Assembly (NCBI GenBank): GCA_947247005.1
Contig: OX365946.1
Coordinates: 10,982,453 to 11,046,452 of the forward strand
Source: Spisula solida
Lineage: Eukaryota; Mollusca; Bivalvia; Venerida; Mactridae
Reading direction: 5' to 3'
Length of the DNA stretch: 64,000 nucleotides
Shown: positions 53,077 through 64,000 of the stretch, piece by piece
How the letters are laid out: each line of letters begins with the position of its first letter
Position numbering within the stretch: position 1 is the first letter of the stretch
Position numbers and translations under genes: made by a program
Notes under the pieces: generated by a model
Database searches by the model: none
Seen by the model: the letters and a program-made list of their open reading frames with translations, nothing else
Told to the model about the DNA's origin: nothing

Positions 53077-53860
53077 CGGTACTGAATGTAACAAAGCGTT
53101 ACCTAATGTAACAAATATGTACCTAATGTAACAAATCGGTACCTAATGTAGCAAATCGGTACCTAATGTAACAAATCGGTACCTAATGTAACAATCGGTA
53201 CCCAATGTAACAAATCGGTACCAAATGACACACTCGGTACCTAATGTAACAATCGGTACCTAGTGTAGCAAATCGGTACCTAATGTAGCAAATCGGTACC
53301 TAATGTAGCAAATCGGTACTGAATGTAGCAAATCGGTACTGAATGTAGCAAATCGGTACCTAATGTAGCAAATCGGTACCTAATGTAACAAATCGGTACC
53401 TAATGTAGCAAATCGGTACCTAATGTAACAAATCGGTACCTAATGTAACAAATCGGTACCTAATGTAACAATCGGTACCCAATGTAACAAATCGGTACCA
53501 AATGACACACTCGGTACCTAATGTAACAATCGGTACCTAGTGTAGCAAATCGGTACCTAATGTAGCAAATCGGTACTGAATGTAACAAATCGGTACCTAA
53601 TGTAGCAAATCGGTACCTAATGTAGCAAATCGGTACCAAATGTAGCAAATCGGTACATAATGTAATAAATCGGTACTGAATTTAACAAATCGGTACCTTA
53701 TGTAACAAATCGGTACCTAATACAGCAAATCGGTACCTAATGTAGCAAATCGGTACATAATGTAATAAATCGGTTCTGAATTTAACAAATCGGTACCTAA
53801 GGTAGCAAATCGGTACCTAATGCAGCAAATCGGTGCCTAATATAATAAATCGACAATACA
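53077..53860. repeat. 21-bp satellite with a KpnI site per unit, about 37 copies
   Basis: The unit is aatcggtacctaatgtarca plus a. Most units contain GGTACC, and variants read ggtactgaatg or ggtaccaaatg. A block of about 115 bp starting at 53,184 recurs identically at 53,461, a 277-bp higher-order step. Because 21 is a multiple of three, one minus-strand frame stays open (TLGTDLLHSVPICYIRYRFA); this is not evidence of a gene. Confidence 0.95.
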
Positions 53861-56089
53861 TGTGACAAAGCGAAAATACATGTTATAAAAATAATTGCAT
53901 GACATTTATGAATTATTTCATCCGTTTCTGGTCGTGATGCCAGGAAGAATTGTGTTATGACGTACTTGGTAGTTGCTATATGCAGTTCGAACATACGACC
54001 CGAAGACTATGGGACATAATATACGACTAAAAAGGTAATGGCAAATCGGACAGGGAAGCAGCATTCAACAGGAGCAGCTGTAAACACAATCACAGATTAC
54101 AAATCGAACGAACACACTTAAAACTGAACAGTGAAAAATGAAGCCGAACAGCTACAAAAACACGATAACCTACTCAGACAGCCTGCAGACTCGGTCCATA
54201 CCGGAGTAAAAACCAACAGACACGAATAAATCACAAGGATGACCACATTCGTCATGCTCTGTTAATAAGTTTTGGTCCGAATTTATATTACTTGTTATCG
54301 AACTAACGCTATTCAGAACGAAAAACAATTTTGAATAATTATAACGATTTGACGGTAATTAACATGTTATTTGTATATATGAGGTCTAGATATTGTGTTT
54401 ATCTAGGTTAGTTTTGGATTAAGTAATTAAAGTAAAAAGTCGAGGCGGAAACGCTATGTGACCGAGTTAATCCGATTAAATAGCACTGTGCCTGGTCACA
54501 GTATTAAAAATATTATGTTTTATTACAAACAATACTTGCCGCTTGATCTATGGTGTCAGGTTTTATTATATATAAGCCTAGATAGCACGGGAAACAATAA
54601 CAGACTATAAATGCTTTATTAAGAAATGATAATATTGATAGGTTTAAGAAGAAACCTGACTCGATTGCTATTCCATTCGCCAATCAGAGATCATACACAT
54701 TTTAGTTATCTCAAGTCTATGTGGTAAGAGTATCGCATTGGGAACTGGAAGTTGCGGGGATCGAGCATATAGGCTATGTCACACTAAAGTGGTTATAATG
54801 ATTATGATAATGATATGCCTACCGGTGGGTAAATATGGTCAGAAAAGGTCACTCGCGAGGGTTAATAAAATCACGGTACAAAATGATATAATTCTTATAA
54901 GAATGTGGTACACCCAAAATGCAATAATCGTCAGTTCAAAGTACGTAGGCGATCGTGTATAATCACACATCTATCTGTTATTGATATACTAGTAATTATA
55001 TTTATTCATAAATATATAAATATAACATGTTTAGCACGTATACAAAACCTCTAAAACCTTTATATTTTAAATGGGGAGAATAGCTTATTGAAAACACTGA
55101 CATGTTTGTGAAATAATCCAATGCCATAAAAAACTGACAGGGTGAATAGTAACCCGATCCGGGATAATAAAAAATGAAAAACAAATTATCTTTGCACAAA
55201 AGAGTCAGCAATTTTATGAATATTATTTTCGTGCAACGGATTTTGATAAATCAATAAGGATTTGTATGCCAGCCACTGCATACTGAACAGTGTCCCTTTA
55301 TTGCAACAGCATTAACAGTCATGAAATAACAATGCTGAATATGTTGAAGAAATCTGATCTGTTTGAAAGATTTGGTATCGATGTCCCAGACTTAGACATA
55401 TATTTATTATTAAATGGAAGTTAAAGATGCGTACGTACATTGTCCACGGTATAGTTTATACATAACATGTACTATACACTATATTGTCACCCAAACTATC
55501 TAGGGTTCGATACAAGGTCAAGCAGGTTATCCTTTCCTGTGCAATCAGCTGCGGAGGGGGAGTTGTCAAGTGCTTATGACAGAACAAATTAGAACCGCGG
55601 TTGATTATTCATTCCAGGTTAACTGTCGGTCATAAATGATTGAACACTAAAACATAGAAAAATTATGACTTTTTGCATCCGGATGATTTCTCAGGAATGG
55701 ATAGACATTTATACCTGAACGTGACGTTGCATACTAGTATCCTAACCACAGAAATTGCCTACATTTGCAATCAAAAATTAAATCGTGCTAACCTCGAATT
55801 TAAGATACATACCAATACAATAGCGTGATAACGACAGAAAAACTGTGAATTATGTAACAATGTATACCACTATTCAATACATTCACAGATATATCCATCG
55901 ATGAGATTTGTAGATAAAACTTTCAATATTTGAAGTAGACACATAAAGTACATTATACACTTTAATCATCGGCAGTAAATTGTGTTATTTCTGGCTAAAG
56001 GCCAATATATTTAATGTAATTGTGATTAATCTATTCACGAACTTGACACCAGAGAAAATGAAAGTGTTAAGAGGTTTATGCTGGTTTCC
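53861..56089. other. Spacer, no gene seen
   Basis: 54,717-54,775 (tggtaagagtatcgcattgg ... ggggatcgagc) is tRNA-like but too degenerate for a gene. No other feature could be supported. Confidence 0.4.
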
Positions 56090-56099
56090 TTATAAAAAA

Positions 56100-57040
56100 T
56101 ACATTGAACTACACAAAATACAGCGAGAAGAATCGTGAGCAACGATAAATAGAGAAGATCGTGATCTAACACAACACACTGAAGAATTGTCAGCAAGCAA
56201 TACACATACAAGTATCGTCAACAAATAATACAGAATACATGCATGAAGATCGTGAACAAACCATACATATAGAAAAACTGTGAGCCAACAAAACACACAT
56301 GTAGTACAATATGTATACACTTTGAAGAATCGTGAGCAAACAATTAATACACAGTGAATAATCGTATGCAGACAATACACAGTGAAGAATCGTGAACGAG
56401 CAATGCAAAGAGAAGAATCGTGAGCAAACAATACACAGAGAAGTATCGTGGGCAAACAATACACAGAGAAGTATCGTTAGCAAACAATACACAGTGAAGA
56501 ATCGTGAGCAGACAATACACAGAGAAGTATCGTGAGCAAACAATACACAGAGAAGTATCGTGAGCAAACAATACACAGTGAAGAATCGTGCGCAAACAAT
56601 ACACAGAGAAGTATCGTGAGCAAACAATACACAGTGAAGAATCGTGAGCAAACAATACACAGAGACGTATCGTGAGCAAACAATACACAGAGAAGAATCG
56701 TGAGCAAACAATACACAGAGAAGTATCGTGAGCAAACAGTACACAGAGAAGTATCGTGAGCAAACAATACACAGTGAAGTATCGTGAGCAAACAATACAC
56801 AGAGAAGTATCGTGAGCAAACAATACACAGAGAAGAATCTTGAGGAAACAATACACAGTGAAGAATCATAGGAAAAAACAGTGAAGAACTGTGAGGTGAG
56901 GAAACAATACACAGTAAAGAATCGTGAGCAACCAATACACAGAGAATATTCGTGAGTAAACAATACACAGAGAAAAACAATTGTGCAAGAAAGAACAGTT
57001 TAAGTACATATCTTGAGTAAACAATACATAGAAACGTAGT
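56100..57040 (-). repeat. 28-bp minisatellite, about 30 copies
   Basis: The unit is gagcaaacaatacacagaga plus agtatcgt, tidy at 56,440-56,830 and decayed at both sides. On the minus strand the unit has no stop in any of the three frames, so three overlapping frames of up to 257 codons are open, each a 28-residue Cys/Leu-rich repeat (for example SLCIVCSRYFSVYCLLTILL). The array ends about 415 bp before the SMPD2 start codon. Confidence 0.95.
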
Positions 57041-57455
57041 GTGAGTTAATTATTGAGGTGAACTGTTGACTTATCCACAGGAGGATCACATGACGGTAAC
57101 CCGTGAATGTCACTGAAGAATATAATTATAAACATCTTTTATTTATACAGACATAGACTTTTTATGTTATGAATAAAATGTAAGGATCATCATCAAAGAC
57201 CTTGGACTTCATTTTTATCATGCCATATGAGTTGACAACTTACATTATTATTGACTATATAGACTTCTAGTTGCAAATTCAAGTGAAGAAAATACTCATT
57301 TTAAATGCAAATGCGAAACAAGCACGATGACCTATGTTTCTAAAATGACACTGTATAATCTATTCATATATGCAAAATTTTGACCAAATTAAGAAATGAC
57401 AAGACGACAACGATATGGGCAGGTGTGTATTCGTGCGTGTGTATCTAGTGTAAAT
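57041..57455 (+). other. Upstream region of SMPD2
   Basis: A 415-bp AT-rich stretch between the minisatellite and the start codon must hold the 5' UTR, unless an upstream non-coding exon exists. No TATA box or other promoter motif stands out with confidence. Confidence 0.3.
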
Positions 57456-57493
57456 ATGAAAGCCAATCTTAAAGTTCTGACGTTAAATTGCTG
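57456..57493 (+). CDS. SMPD2: SMPD2 exon 1 (start)
   Basis: Encodes MKANLKVLTLNC plus two bases of Trp13; the donor is gtaagt. The 1.7-kb intron that follows splits the conserved NCWG motif. Confidence 0.85.
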
Positions 57494-60400
57494 GTAAGTG
57501 GCTTGTCAGCTGACATTATCTATCATTTACTATGAATGTTAACTAAATACAATGTTAATGATCAATTATATTCATATTTTGTTCCAGTTTAGACATTTCT
57601 GAGGTGATAATTGATAAACTGTAATGTATTTCGGACATTTAAAATTCGGATACTCATTTATTATTGATGAACTGTGTGTTATTTTACCTATTATACCTGT
57701 AAATCATACGTGTCAACACACTCTACTGTTATGAAAATATTTTTAACTTGCTTATAGATAATAATATAATGTATCAGTGCAACAGATAATTAAGGTATTT
57801 TATCCCCGAGTTTCAATTTTGTTTTGGTTTTGACCATAGGCAGTCAGCACGTACCCAAATACTACCCCGGCCAAATCGGATTTTACCACTGTTTACTATG
57901 TTATGACAAGGTGAATCACGAAGAATGGAGTGCCTGTCACATAACTTGTCGTATTCTTTTATTTATTCACTCAAATGCTATCTTACAGGTATCATCGTGT
58001 AGCCAAGATATTTTACTTTCCAGATATATAAACAGTTTAGTCCTTAAATACACACCCTTAACACAATATAAGTCAAATCGCGAATTTTTTTTGGTCATCA
58101 ATTAAGAAGTTCAGTATATACACCGGACACAAACGGAAATGGCCGAGCTTACACGATTGAACAACTATGAATGACGTGACACACACTCTAGCCAATTAAA
58201 CGATCGCTTCGAAATCTGTTGAGGTCGAAAGGTTATCGGAATACTAAATAAAATTGGAAATTGACGGTGGCGAAGTTCGTACATTTTTTTTTAATTATCG
58301 ATCTAGTGAAATATTGCGATGTTTAATTGGCATGTGAGGTAAATTATTTAGTTACACTAACTGAAAGGATGACTAGCTAGGCCCGTTTGTGAAGCATACA
58401 TTCTGTTTCAAGGCAAAATTCACGTTTACAAGCGTGAAAATCTGGGTTTTGCTGAACGTCTTAGTTAGCGACCTAATTAAGGAATTGTATTCTTGATTCT
58501 GACGTTCGGTGTGTAAACGGGTGTGTATCTAAGGACTAAAGTGTTGATATATCCTGAAAGTAAAATATAGTAGCTACACGTTGATACCCGTAATATACCA
58601 TTTCAATGAATAATAAACCTACACGGCTACAAATGTGACAGGCACTTTTATAATCGGAAATATTGAAAGTAACCTTTCTTATATAGGTAAACAATGAGAA
58701 GGTTGATATGACTTGTGAAGTAGTAGGATACGTGCAGGCTGCCTATGGTTTTGACAAATTTTAATTTGCGTATTTAATAAAACTCATAGGGTAAATTATC
58801 TTTTATGCACTATTTTTCACTATGACATCTTTTTCTATTTGGGTATTTCAGATTGTCTTTGCTTTTTTTACTCCCTCTCAAAATCTATTGGGTTTTTAAG
58901 AAAATTAACTTGGTTATTACCCCAAATATGCAGCTTACAAGTTACATACATGTAGCTCTGTGTATTATGCTTTTTCTAAAATTACTCTAAAATTACTACA
59001 ATGTACATTTTTGTATGTTTACAAAACAAAACTGACTACAGAGTCTACAATACCATATAATACTACTATTATATTAGTTGATTCAGTTACTGTACATACA
59101 TGTAGATTTTCCGTGACCTCAATTTTATGTACTGTTGGTGAATATTTCTTATTGCTATAAGCTGTCAATTAACAATTTTGGTATACAGGGGTGTGCCAGT
59201 TCCAGGCGTTTGTAAGAATCGTCAGGAAAGGATGGTTGCTATTGGTGAAAAGGTCTCCAAGTCAGCTTACGATGTTGCGTTATTTCAGGAGGTATATTAA
59301 CTAATTTTTACAGAGAGTTCCATATATACTGCTAGTTTTGATATTATGACAATGTTCCGCCCATAAGACGTAATTACTACTTCAAGTTCAGAAGTTATGA
59401 AATCATACAGATATTTTCAATTAAATAAATAAATATACCAGATTTATATAGCGCCCTTTTCATGCGAACGCACGTTCAAAGGCACTTTACATTATTGTGT
59501 TGCAGCCACAAGGGCGCAGGTGCATCCTCTACTAGTGCAGATACAGCATGATCTGACCAGAGGGACAGACTGAGAGAAAACTCCTGAAGGTAGAGAGATC
59601 CATGAGATACAGGCATGTCCAGCGCTGCAGAAGTGCGCCTAGCTCGTATTTCGAAAAGACAGCCTGGTTCTTTAATGTGCCCGGTGTATAGCACCGATAC
59701 ACAGCTTCCTGGCACTTCCAGATACTTTGCAGACCACACGGCCAGATATAGCGGGAAATATTATAAATATTTCAGAAATGTTGTCTGTAACTTAAAGACC
59801 AATTTTACTGTTAAGGCTGCCTTTTGGTCTGGTTTCATTAGCAGTACTTTACTGTACATACTGTAAAGGGCTTCCGAACCAATATACCAACAGTATTATA
59901 CCTTCTAATATTGTCAAGCCTGACAGATTAATGTACTATGTACGTGTAACAATCTTTATCTTCATCAATTATAGAACTGCATTGGGCCTATATAATCACT
60001 GTAATTTTGTTCTTCAGGTTTGGAGTAAAAGTGACTATGAAACACTGAAACAGAAGATTGGATCCGCACTGCCATACAGTCATTATTTTTACAGGTAATT
60101 CATTCAGACTTATTGAAAGTTCCAGAACTTGTAGTTCATACAGACTGACAGAGATTGAAAATAAATATTTCTGAATGAAGTAAAGACTATATATCTGGGT
60201 CACATACAAATTCATCTCTAATTTAGTTGGAAACACTGAAAAGCTTTTAAGAATTGACCAAGTGCCCTAGCAGAGAATCAAGCTTGGGACCTCTTGATCC
60301 ACAGTCAAGAGCCTTCGATAACATATTTAAGAGTTTAAATATGGGTGACCTGTATTTAAATAAACACTAACTTACACGTCTCTTTACTATTTGCGTATAT

Positions 60401-63364
60401 ATTATCGTAACATGTACATGTAAATATTTACAGTGGAAGTATAGGAAGTGGGCTGTGTCTGTTTACAAAGTACCCGATACTGGAGACAATCTACTTCAGA
60501 TTTGATCCAAATGGTTACGCTCACAAAATACAGCATGGAGACTGGTTTGGTGGTAAAGGTCTTGGATTGGCTAAAATCAATATTAGTGGTTTTACCATAC
60601 ATCTCTATATCACTCATGTAAGTAAGGCTCCTTGTTGCAAAGAGGGGTTTTGTGCCCCTCTCTAAAAGGGAGCATATAGAATCATCATTTTCATATCACA
60701 GAATTCGTTTGATCTTTAAATGAAATTTTAACCAAATATTTACTGTGAAAAGTTGTCACCTAGAATCAGATTATTAAAGATCAGAGTTGTGCTCCTTAAA
60801 TTATAAAAAGTTTGCTTACATTCACTGTTAAGATTCCTTAAAATTTAACCGGAATATTTGTTTATAGTATGTGTTGTTATATTTATTATATGGTTTAGGA
60901 TTTGCAGGTGATTAGTACTCACAAAATAAATGCCAATCTGTAATCATATGACCAAGCCCAAAAACTATGTAAAGATTCTAAATGAGAGGAGCTGGTTATA
61001 GTTAAATGAGCAAATTGTCCCTTGTTCTTGTAATTCAACCCTAATGAAAACCCTGATGTTGCTGAAATGTAGTTTTATGTTGTATATTTGTGTAGATACA
61101 TGCTGAGTACAACAGAGATCAGGACGAATATCTGGCACACAGAATAGCACAATCATTTAGCACTAGTCAGTTTATAAAGTTCACTAGCGGTCCGGCAGAC
61201 TTGTCATTGCTGTGTGGAGATTTAAACCTGGAACCTGTTGACCTTGGTTACAAGTTGATCTGTTGTAATGCTGGCTTAAAGGATTCCTGGATAGAAAAGG
61301 TAAGGCCATAATGTAATACAAATGCCCAATAAAGTCAGTTGCACATCATGTCTGGATCACTTTTCACTGAGTTATTGCCCTTTGCATTTTGACTCATATT
61401 TTTTGTTCTTCACTTTGTTTGTGTAACCTTCAATGGGATTTCAGTGAAACTTTACAAAACACGAATACTAACATTATACCACATGATCATTGATGTACAA
61501 TATTCTGAGTGAGCTATGCCTATAGATCTAGTGTACTGTATATACAGGGTGTATCTATTTACAGAAGAGTAGCACGAGTGAAGACAAGGAAGGTAACACT
61601 TGTGATAGTCCTAGCAACAGTTATGCTAATGGTAACCATAGAGATAGATATCCACATGGGAAGAGGATTGATTATATATTGTATCGTCATGGACAAAGTA
61701 GGTTTTCTTAAATCACCAGATACAAAGAACTGTAAAAATGATCATGTTTGTGATGAGGGTTATATTGGCAATTTTTGAGAATTTAATTAATTTACTACCT
61801 TTCCTCTTAATTTCACTTTTTAGCCTAGGCTACAAAGAATGCTTCAGAGAAATAAAAAAATCACTAATATGTCTGCACTTCAAATGTCTGGAATTCTAAA
61901 TTTGGGTACTTTTTTACCTGCATAAATATCCACTTATACAGTAAATGGGAGCCATATTAGAGTCACATTTTCATTGTGTTAGTCCATCAGTGCCATTTAT
62001 CAGTAACTTTTAAATTATTAATCAGATTCCAAACAGAATTATTTAAGTATCAAGCCTAGTTGTGCATGCCCATGGCATATTATGCTTAGATCAATTTTCA
62101 CTGAGACTGTAAGAGCCTAGGACCATCTGCCTACCTCCTCTGACTGAAGCATTAAAGAGTATGCCCGACTTTCAGCTACAGTAGTTGCTATTCAGTTAAA
62201 ATCTGGCTTAAATCTTTATTTTTAGCTCGTCTTTTCGAAGAAAAAAAGTCGAGCTATTGTCGTGAAGGGATCGTGTGTGTGTGTGCGTTGGTTGAGTTTA
62301 TTGGCAGAGTCATTTTCTCTGTCAATTACTCAAAGGCTTTCAAAGGTATCAACTTGAAACTTAACATAGTTATTCACCATCACGAGGGGCGTCCATACTG
62401 AGAAGACTGATAACTCCGTGACCAATATTTATGGAGTTATCTGCCCTTGTTTTGACTTAGTACATAGAAATAGTGGCAAATTTTACATATAAACTGACTT
62501 TTCTCCAACACTATCAAAGCTTTCGACTTGAAAGTCAGTACACTTGTTGAATGTGATGACCTACATATACTGACAAGAGGAAACAACTCTATACAGCATT
62601 TTGTAAGAGTTATTACCCTTTTCTGACTTTGAATCTTTACACAAAAATGTCAATTACTCATAGACTACCAAAGGTATCCACTTGTAACTCAACATAGTTA
62701 TTCACTATCACAAGGGGAGTTCATACAGACAAGGCTGGTTACTCTGTGACCTATATTTATGAGTTATCTGCCCTTGTTACTCTTAGAATTTTGACTCACA
62801 GATGAGCAAGGTTACTATCAAGTATGAGAAAGTCGAGCGTCCAGCACTCGTTGGTGGTGCTTTTGTTTTATTTGGTATGAGTTTATAAGGGCCTCGTATC
62901 GTCCAATACCTTCTGGCAATCTGGAATTTTTATAGGACCCCTTAGCTTAAATCTATAGGCAGGCATAATTATGACATGTGATGTGTTACCCTTAAGCTAT
63001 CGGAATTTCAGTTCGTTAGTCATACCAGAGGCAATAAAAAATGGGGTCCTGTATTGTGTTTGCTTGGCACTCGGTATTAATAGATTGAAACTGGCTTTCT
63101 GTTCCTCACACCCTGATTATCCTCATAGCGATGATTGAAATGTTCTGAGTGATAATATAAGCTGTAGAACTTGTTCCCAATTAACTTGTATTAAACTTAA
63201 CTGAGTGTATTTATTTTCTACATGAATATAATGCTACATTTCAGACTGTAGTATAGAGGTAGCAGAATGTAATGTCACACTGGGACGTGTACCCGGTAAA
63301 CCATTCAACTATTCCGACCATGAAGCTGTAGAGGCAACTATTGTACTGGAGAACAAAAGTTCAG
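57456..63364 (+). CDS. SMPD2: SMPD2, neutral sphingomyelinase 1, exons 1-7 (3' end outside window)
   Basis: Seven exons (57,456-57,493; 59,189-59,291; 60,018-60,094; 60,434-60,617; 61,096-61,299; 61,565-61,697; 63,245-63,364) join in phase to 286 codons. The product is a Mg2+-dependent phosphodiesterase of the DNase I/endonuclease-exonuclease-phosphatase fold that cleaves sphingomyelin to ceramide and phosphocholine. Visible family landmarks are LTLNCWG (N10-region), ALFQEVWS with metal ligand E47, GSGLCLFTKYPI, HGDWFGGKGLGL, THIHAEYNRDQDEYLAHRIAQ, LLCGDLN (D176, N178), GKRIDYILY and YSDHEAVEAT with H272, the same position as the human catalytic His272. The human protein has about 420 residues with two C-terminal membrane helices; that part is not yet reached. 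The ATG fits the family start (MK.N..L...NCWG). Confidence 0.93.
57494..59188 (+). other. SMPD2 intron 1, no further gene seen
   Basis: AT-rich. A 93-codon open frame at 57,824-58,105 lacks coding character, so I treat it as chance. No repeats were recognised. Confidence 0.5.
59189..59291 (+). CDS. SMPD2: SMPD2 exon 2
   Basis: Residues 13-47, WGVPVPGVCKNRQERM through YDVALFQE. The final Glu47 is the predicted Mg2+ ligand. Phase 2 in, 0 out. Confidence 0.93.
59400..59760 (-). mobile_element. SINE-like composite in SMPD2 intron 2
   Basis: 59,430-59,490 has 'atttatatagcgcccttttc' and 'cacgttcaaaggcactttac', a repeat phrase I associate with marine invertebrates. 59,655-59,715 on the minus strand has tcggtgctatacaccgggca and cattaaagaaccaggctg, the central domain of the SINE at 20,630-20,860. 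Confidence 0.55.
60018..60094 (+). CDS. SMPD2: SMPD2 exon 3
   Basis: Residues 48-73, VWSKSDYETLKQKIGSALPY then SHYFY, phase 0 in, 2 out. Confidence 0.93.
60250..60330 (-). mobile_element. tRNA-like SINE head in SMPD2 intron 3
   Basis: On the minus strand tatcgaaggctcttgactgt, ggatcaagaggtccc and aagcttgattctctgc imitate an anticodon arm followed by box B. The stems are incomplete, so it is not a functional tRNA. Confidence 0.45.
60434..60617 (+). CDS. SMPD2: SMPD2 exon 4
   Basis: Residues 73-134: GSIGSGLCLFTKYPI, NGYAHKIQHGDWFGGKGLGL, HLYITH. It carries most of the substrate-cleft motifs. Phase 2 in, 0 out. Confidence 0.96.
61096..61299 (+). CDS. SMPD2: SMPD2 exon 5
   Basis: Residues 135-202: IHAEYNRDQDEYLAHRIAQS and LLCGDLNLEP with predicted catalytic D176 and N178. 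Phase 0 in and out. Confidence 0.96.
61565..61697 (+). CDS. SMPD2: SMPD2 exon 6
   Basis: Residues 203-247: EDKEGNTCDSPSNSYA, RYPHGKRIDYILYRHG. Phase 0 in, 1 out. The frame remains open 27 codons past the donor. Confidence 0.93.
62222..62866 (+). repeat. 'ttagctcg' dispersed repeat, long copy in SMPD2 intron 6
   Basis: Opens tttttagctcgtcttttcga and closes atgagaaagtcgagcgtcca. Inside, a roughly 300-bp module ('tcaattactcaaaggctttc', 'acttagttattcaccatcac', 'ggagttatctgcccttg') occurs twice (about 62,310-62,455 and 62,645-62,780). Shorter copy: 25,849-26,065. Confidence 0.7.
63245..63364 (+). CDS. SMPD2: SMPD2 exon 7
   Basis: Residues 247-286: NCSIEVAECNVTLG, then PFNYSDHEAVEATIVLENKS with general-base candidate H272. 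Phase 1 in, 1 out. The exons for the linker and membrane helices must lie downstream of the window. Confidence 0.93.
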
Positions 63365-63706
63365 GTATAACTGTTTATATACAATGTAGTTCATTACAAT
63401 CTTTGTTTTTAATCCTCGTCCCCCACTCTTACCTGTGTAACCTCTACGAGTACTTGAGCTATACAGTTGTTAAGCTTCATAGAATTATCAGTCAGCAGGT
63501 GTAGTTGTGCACCTGGGTATTTTGATTCATATTCATCCAGTAGTAGCAGAGTTTTGGACAGTTGTGTCACTCATGAACGTATTTGAGATAGGTTTTTCGA
63601 ATTTTGTAGGAATATTAGTCATTATGTGTAGCTGTGGATACCATTATTTGTACGGTTACTATAGTAAGTAAGTAAGTCAAGTCTTTATTTTACGAGGCTA
63701 ACATAT
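63365..63706 (+). other. SMPD2 intron 7 (partial)
   Basis: No exon for the expected membrane segments is visible. A short 'agtaagtaagtaagt' run occurs near 63,664-63,677. Confidence 0.45.
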
Positions 63707-64000
63707 TTACGAGGGTTGTCCGGAAAGTTTTGAGACTGTGGCTATACCTCAAAAAGTATTGGAAACAAACCATTAAATAGTATACAGTTGCATTTATTAA
63801 CTACAGTAGAACCTGCATTGGGCGACCACCCTTGGGACCGGGATAAAACGGTCGCTTAAGTAAGTGGTCCCTTAATAGATCAGGCCGAAATAATAAGTTT
63901 AAGTACAATGCCGAGTTTTCATATCTTTATTCAGTACTGCTACTATCTAATACAGTACAGTTGCAATGTTATATGCACTGATATGGACTTTTTTATTACG
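63707..64000 (+). mobile_element. Mariner-like TIR start and a nested 'gtagaacctgcat' repeat
   Basis: tacgagggttgtccggaaag followed by ttttgagactgtgg resembles the left inverted end of Tc1/mariner elements. Inside it, from about 63,803, acagtagaacctgcattggg and gcgaccacccttgggaccgg start another common invertebrate repeat. Both are cut or unresolved at the window edge. Confidence 0.45.

Noticed and set aside
53460..53648. Minus-strand frame of 7-residue repeats
   Set aside because: A by-product of the 21-bp satellite, whose length is a multiple of three.
56190..56963. 257-codon minus-strand frame (Cys/Leu-rich)
   Set aside because: It is produced by the 28-bp minisatellite, which is stop-free in all three frames; no splice or start context supports a gene.
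53077..57040. CRISPR-like arrays
   Set aside because: Repeats are contiguous without unique spacers, and the DNA is eukaryotic.
57824..58105. 93-codon frame inside SMPD2 intron 1
   Set aside because: No recognisable motif, no splice support and AT-driven composition.

Overview
The window is animal nuclear DNA: AT-rich, intron-rich, with long spacers full of short non-autonomous transposons, tRNA-derived SINEs, minisatellites and non-LTR retrotransposon debris. Several dispersed repeats (tracts with 'cgttcgtccgtc', 'ggtcaaggtcactgtgacc', and 'gtgctatac..cttaaagaacc' style SINE bodies) look like those I associate with bivalve molluscs. I therefore infer a marine bivalve or at least a lophotrochozoan, with moderate confidence. 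No bacterial, plasmid, phage or CRISPR feature is visible.

Layout. 1-11,180 is gene-poor and holds three LINE fragments (a reverse-transcriptase piece at the left edge, two C-terminal relics), a hAT-type element with an 8-bp target-site duplication, a MITE and a near-perfect palindrome. 11,324-39,410 (+) is a 32-exon gene that I reconstruct as CEP162, the distal-centriole/axoneme-binding protein needed for the ciliary transition zone. The spliced product is 1,493 residues, and all exon phases join without a break. 39,411-44,170 is spacer with several TIR elements and one orphan candidate exon. 44,174-46,690 (-) is an 838-codon uninterrupted coding exon for a charged, apparently disordered protein I do not recognise; an upstream exon is likely. 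46,716-57,455 is spacer with a large fold-back element, a KpnI-site 21-bp satellite and a 28-bp minisatellite. 57,456-63,364 (+) holds the first seven coding exons of SMPD2 (neutral sphingomyelinase 1); the C-terminal membrane part lies beyond the window.

The three genes do not look functionally linked; this is ordinary eukaryotic neighbourhood. The most notable theme is how often short tandem duplication touches coding boundaries. The end of CEP162 exon 3 with its donor is present about three times, and the end of exon 31 with its donor twice. Exon 8 runs into an open minisatellite, the acceptor of exon 19 is built from a minisatellite unit, and the C-terminal codons of the 838-residue protein are repeated about four times past its stop. 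I found no clear new enzymatic or defence system.
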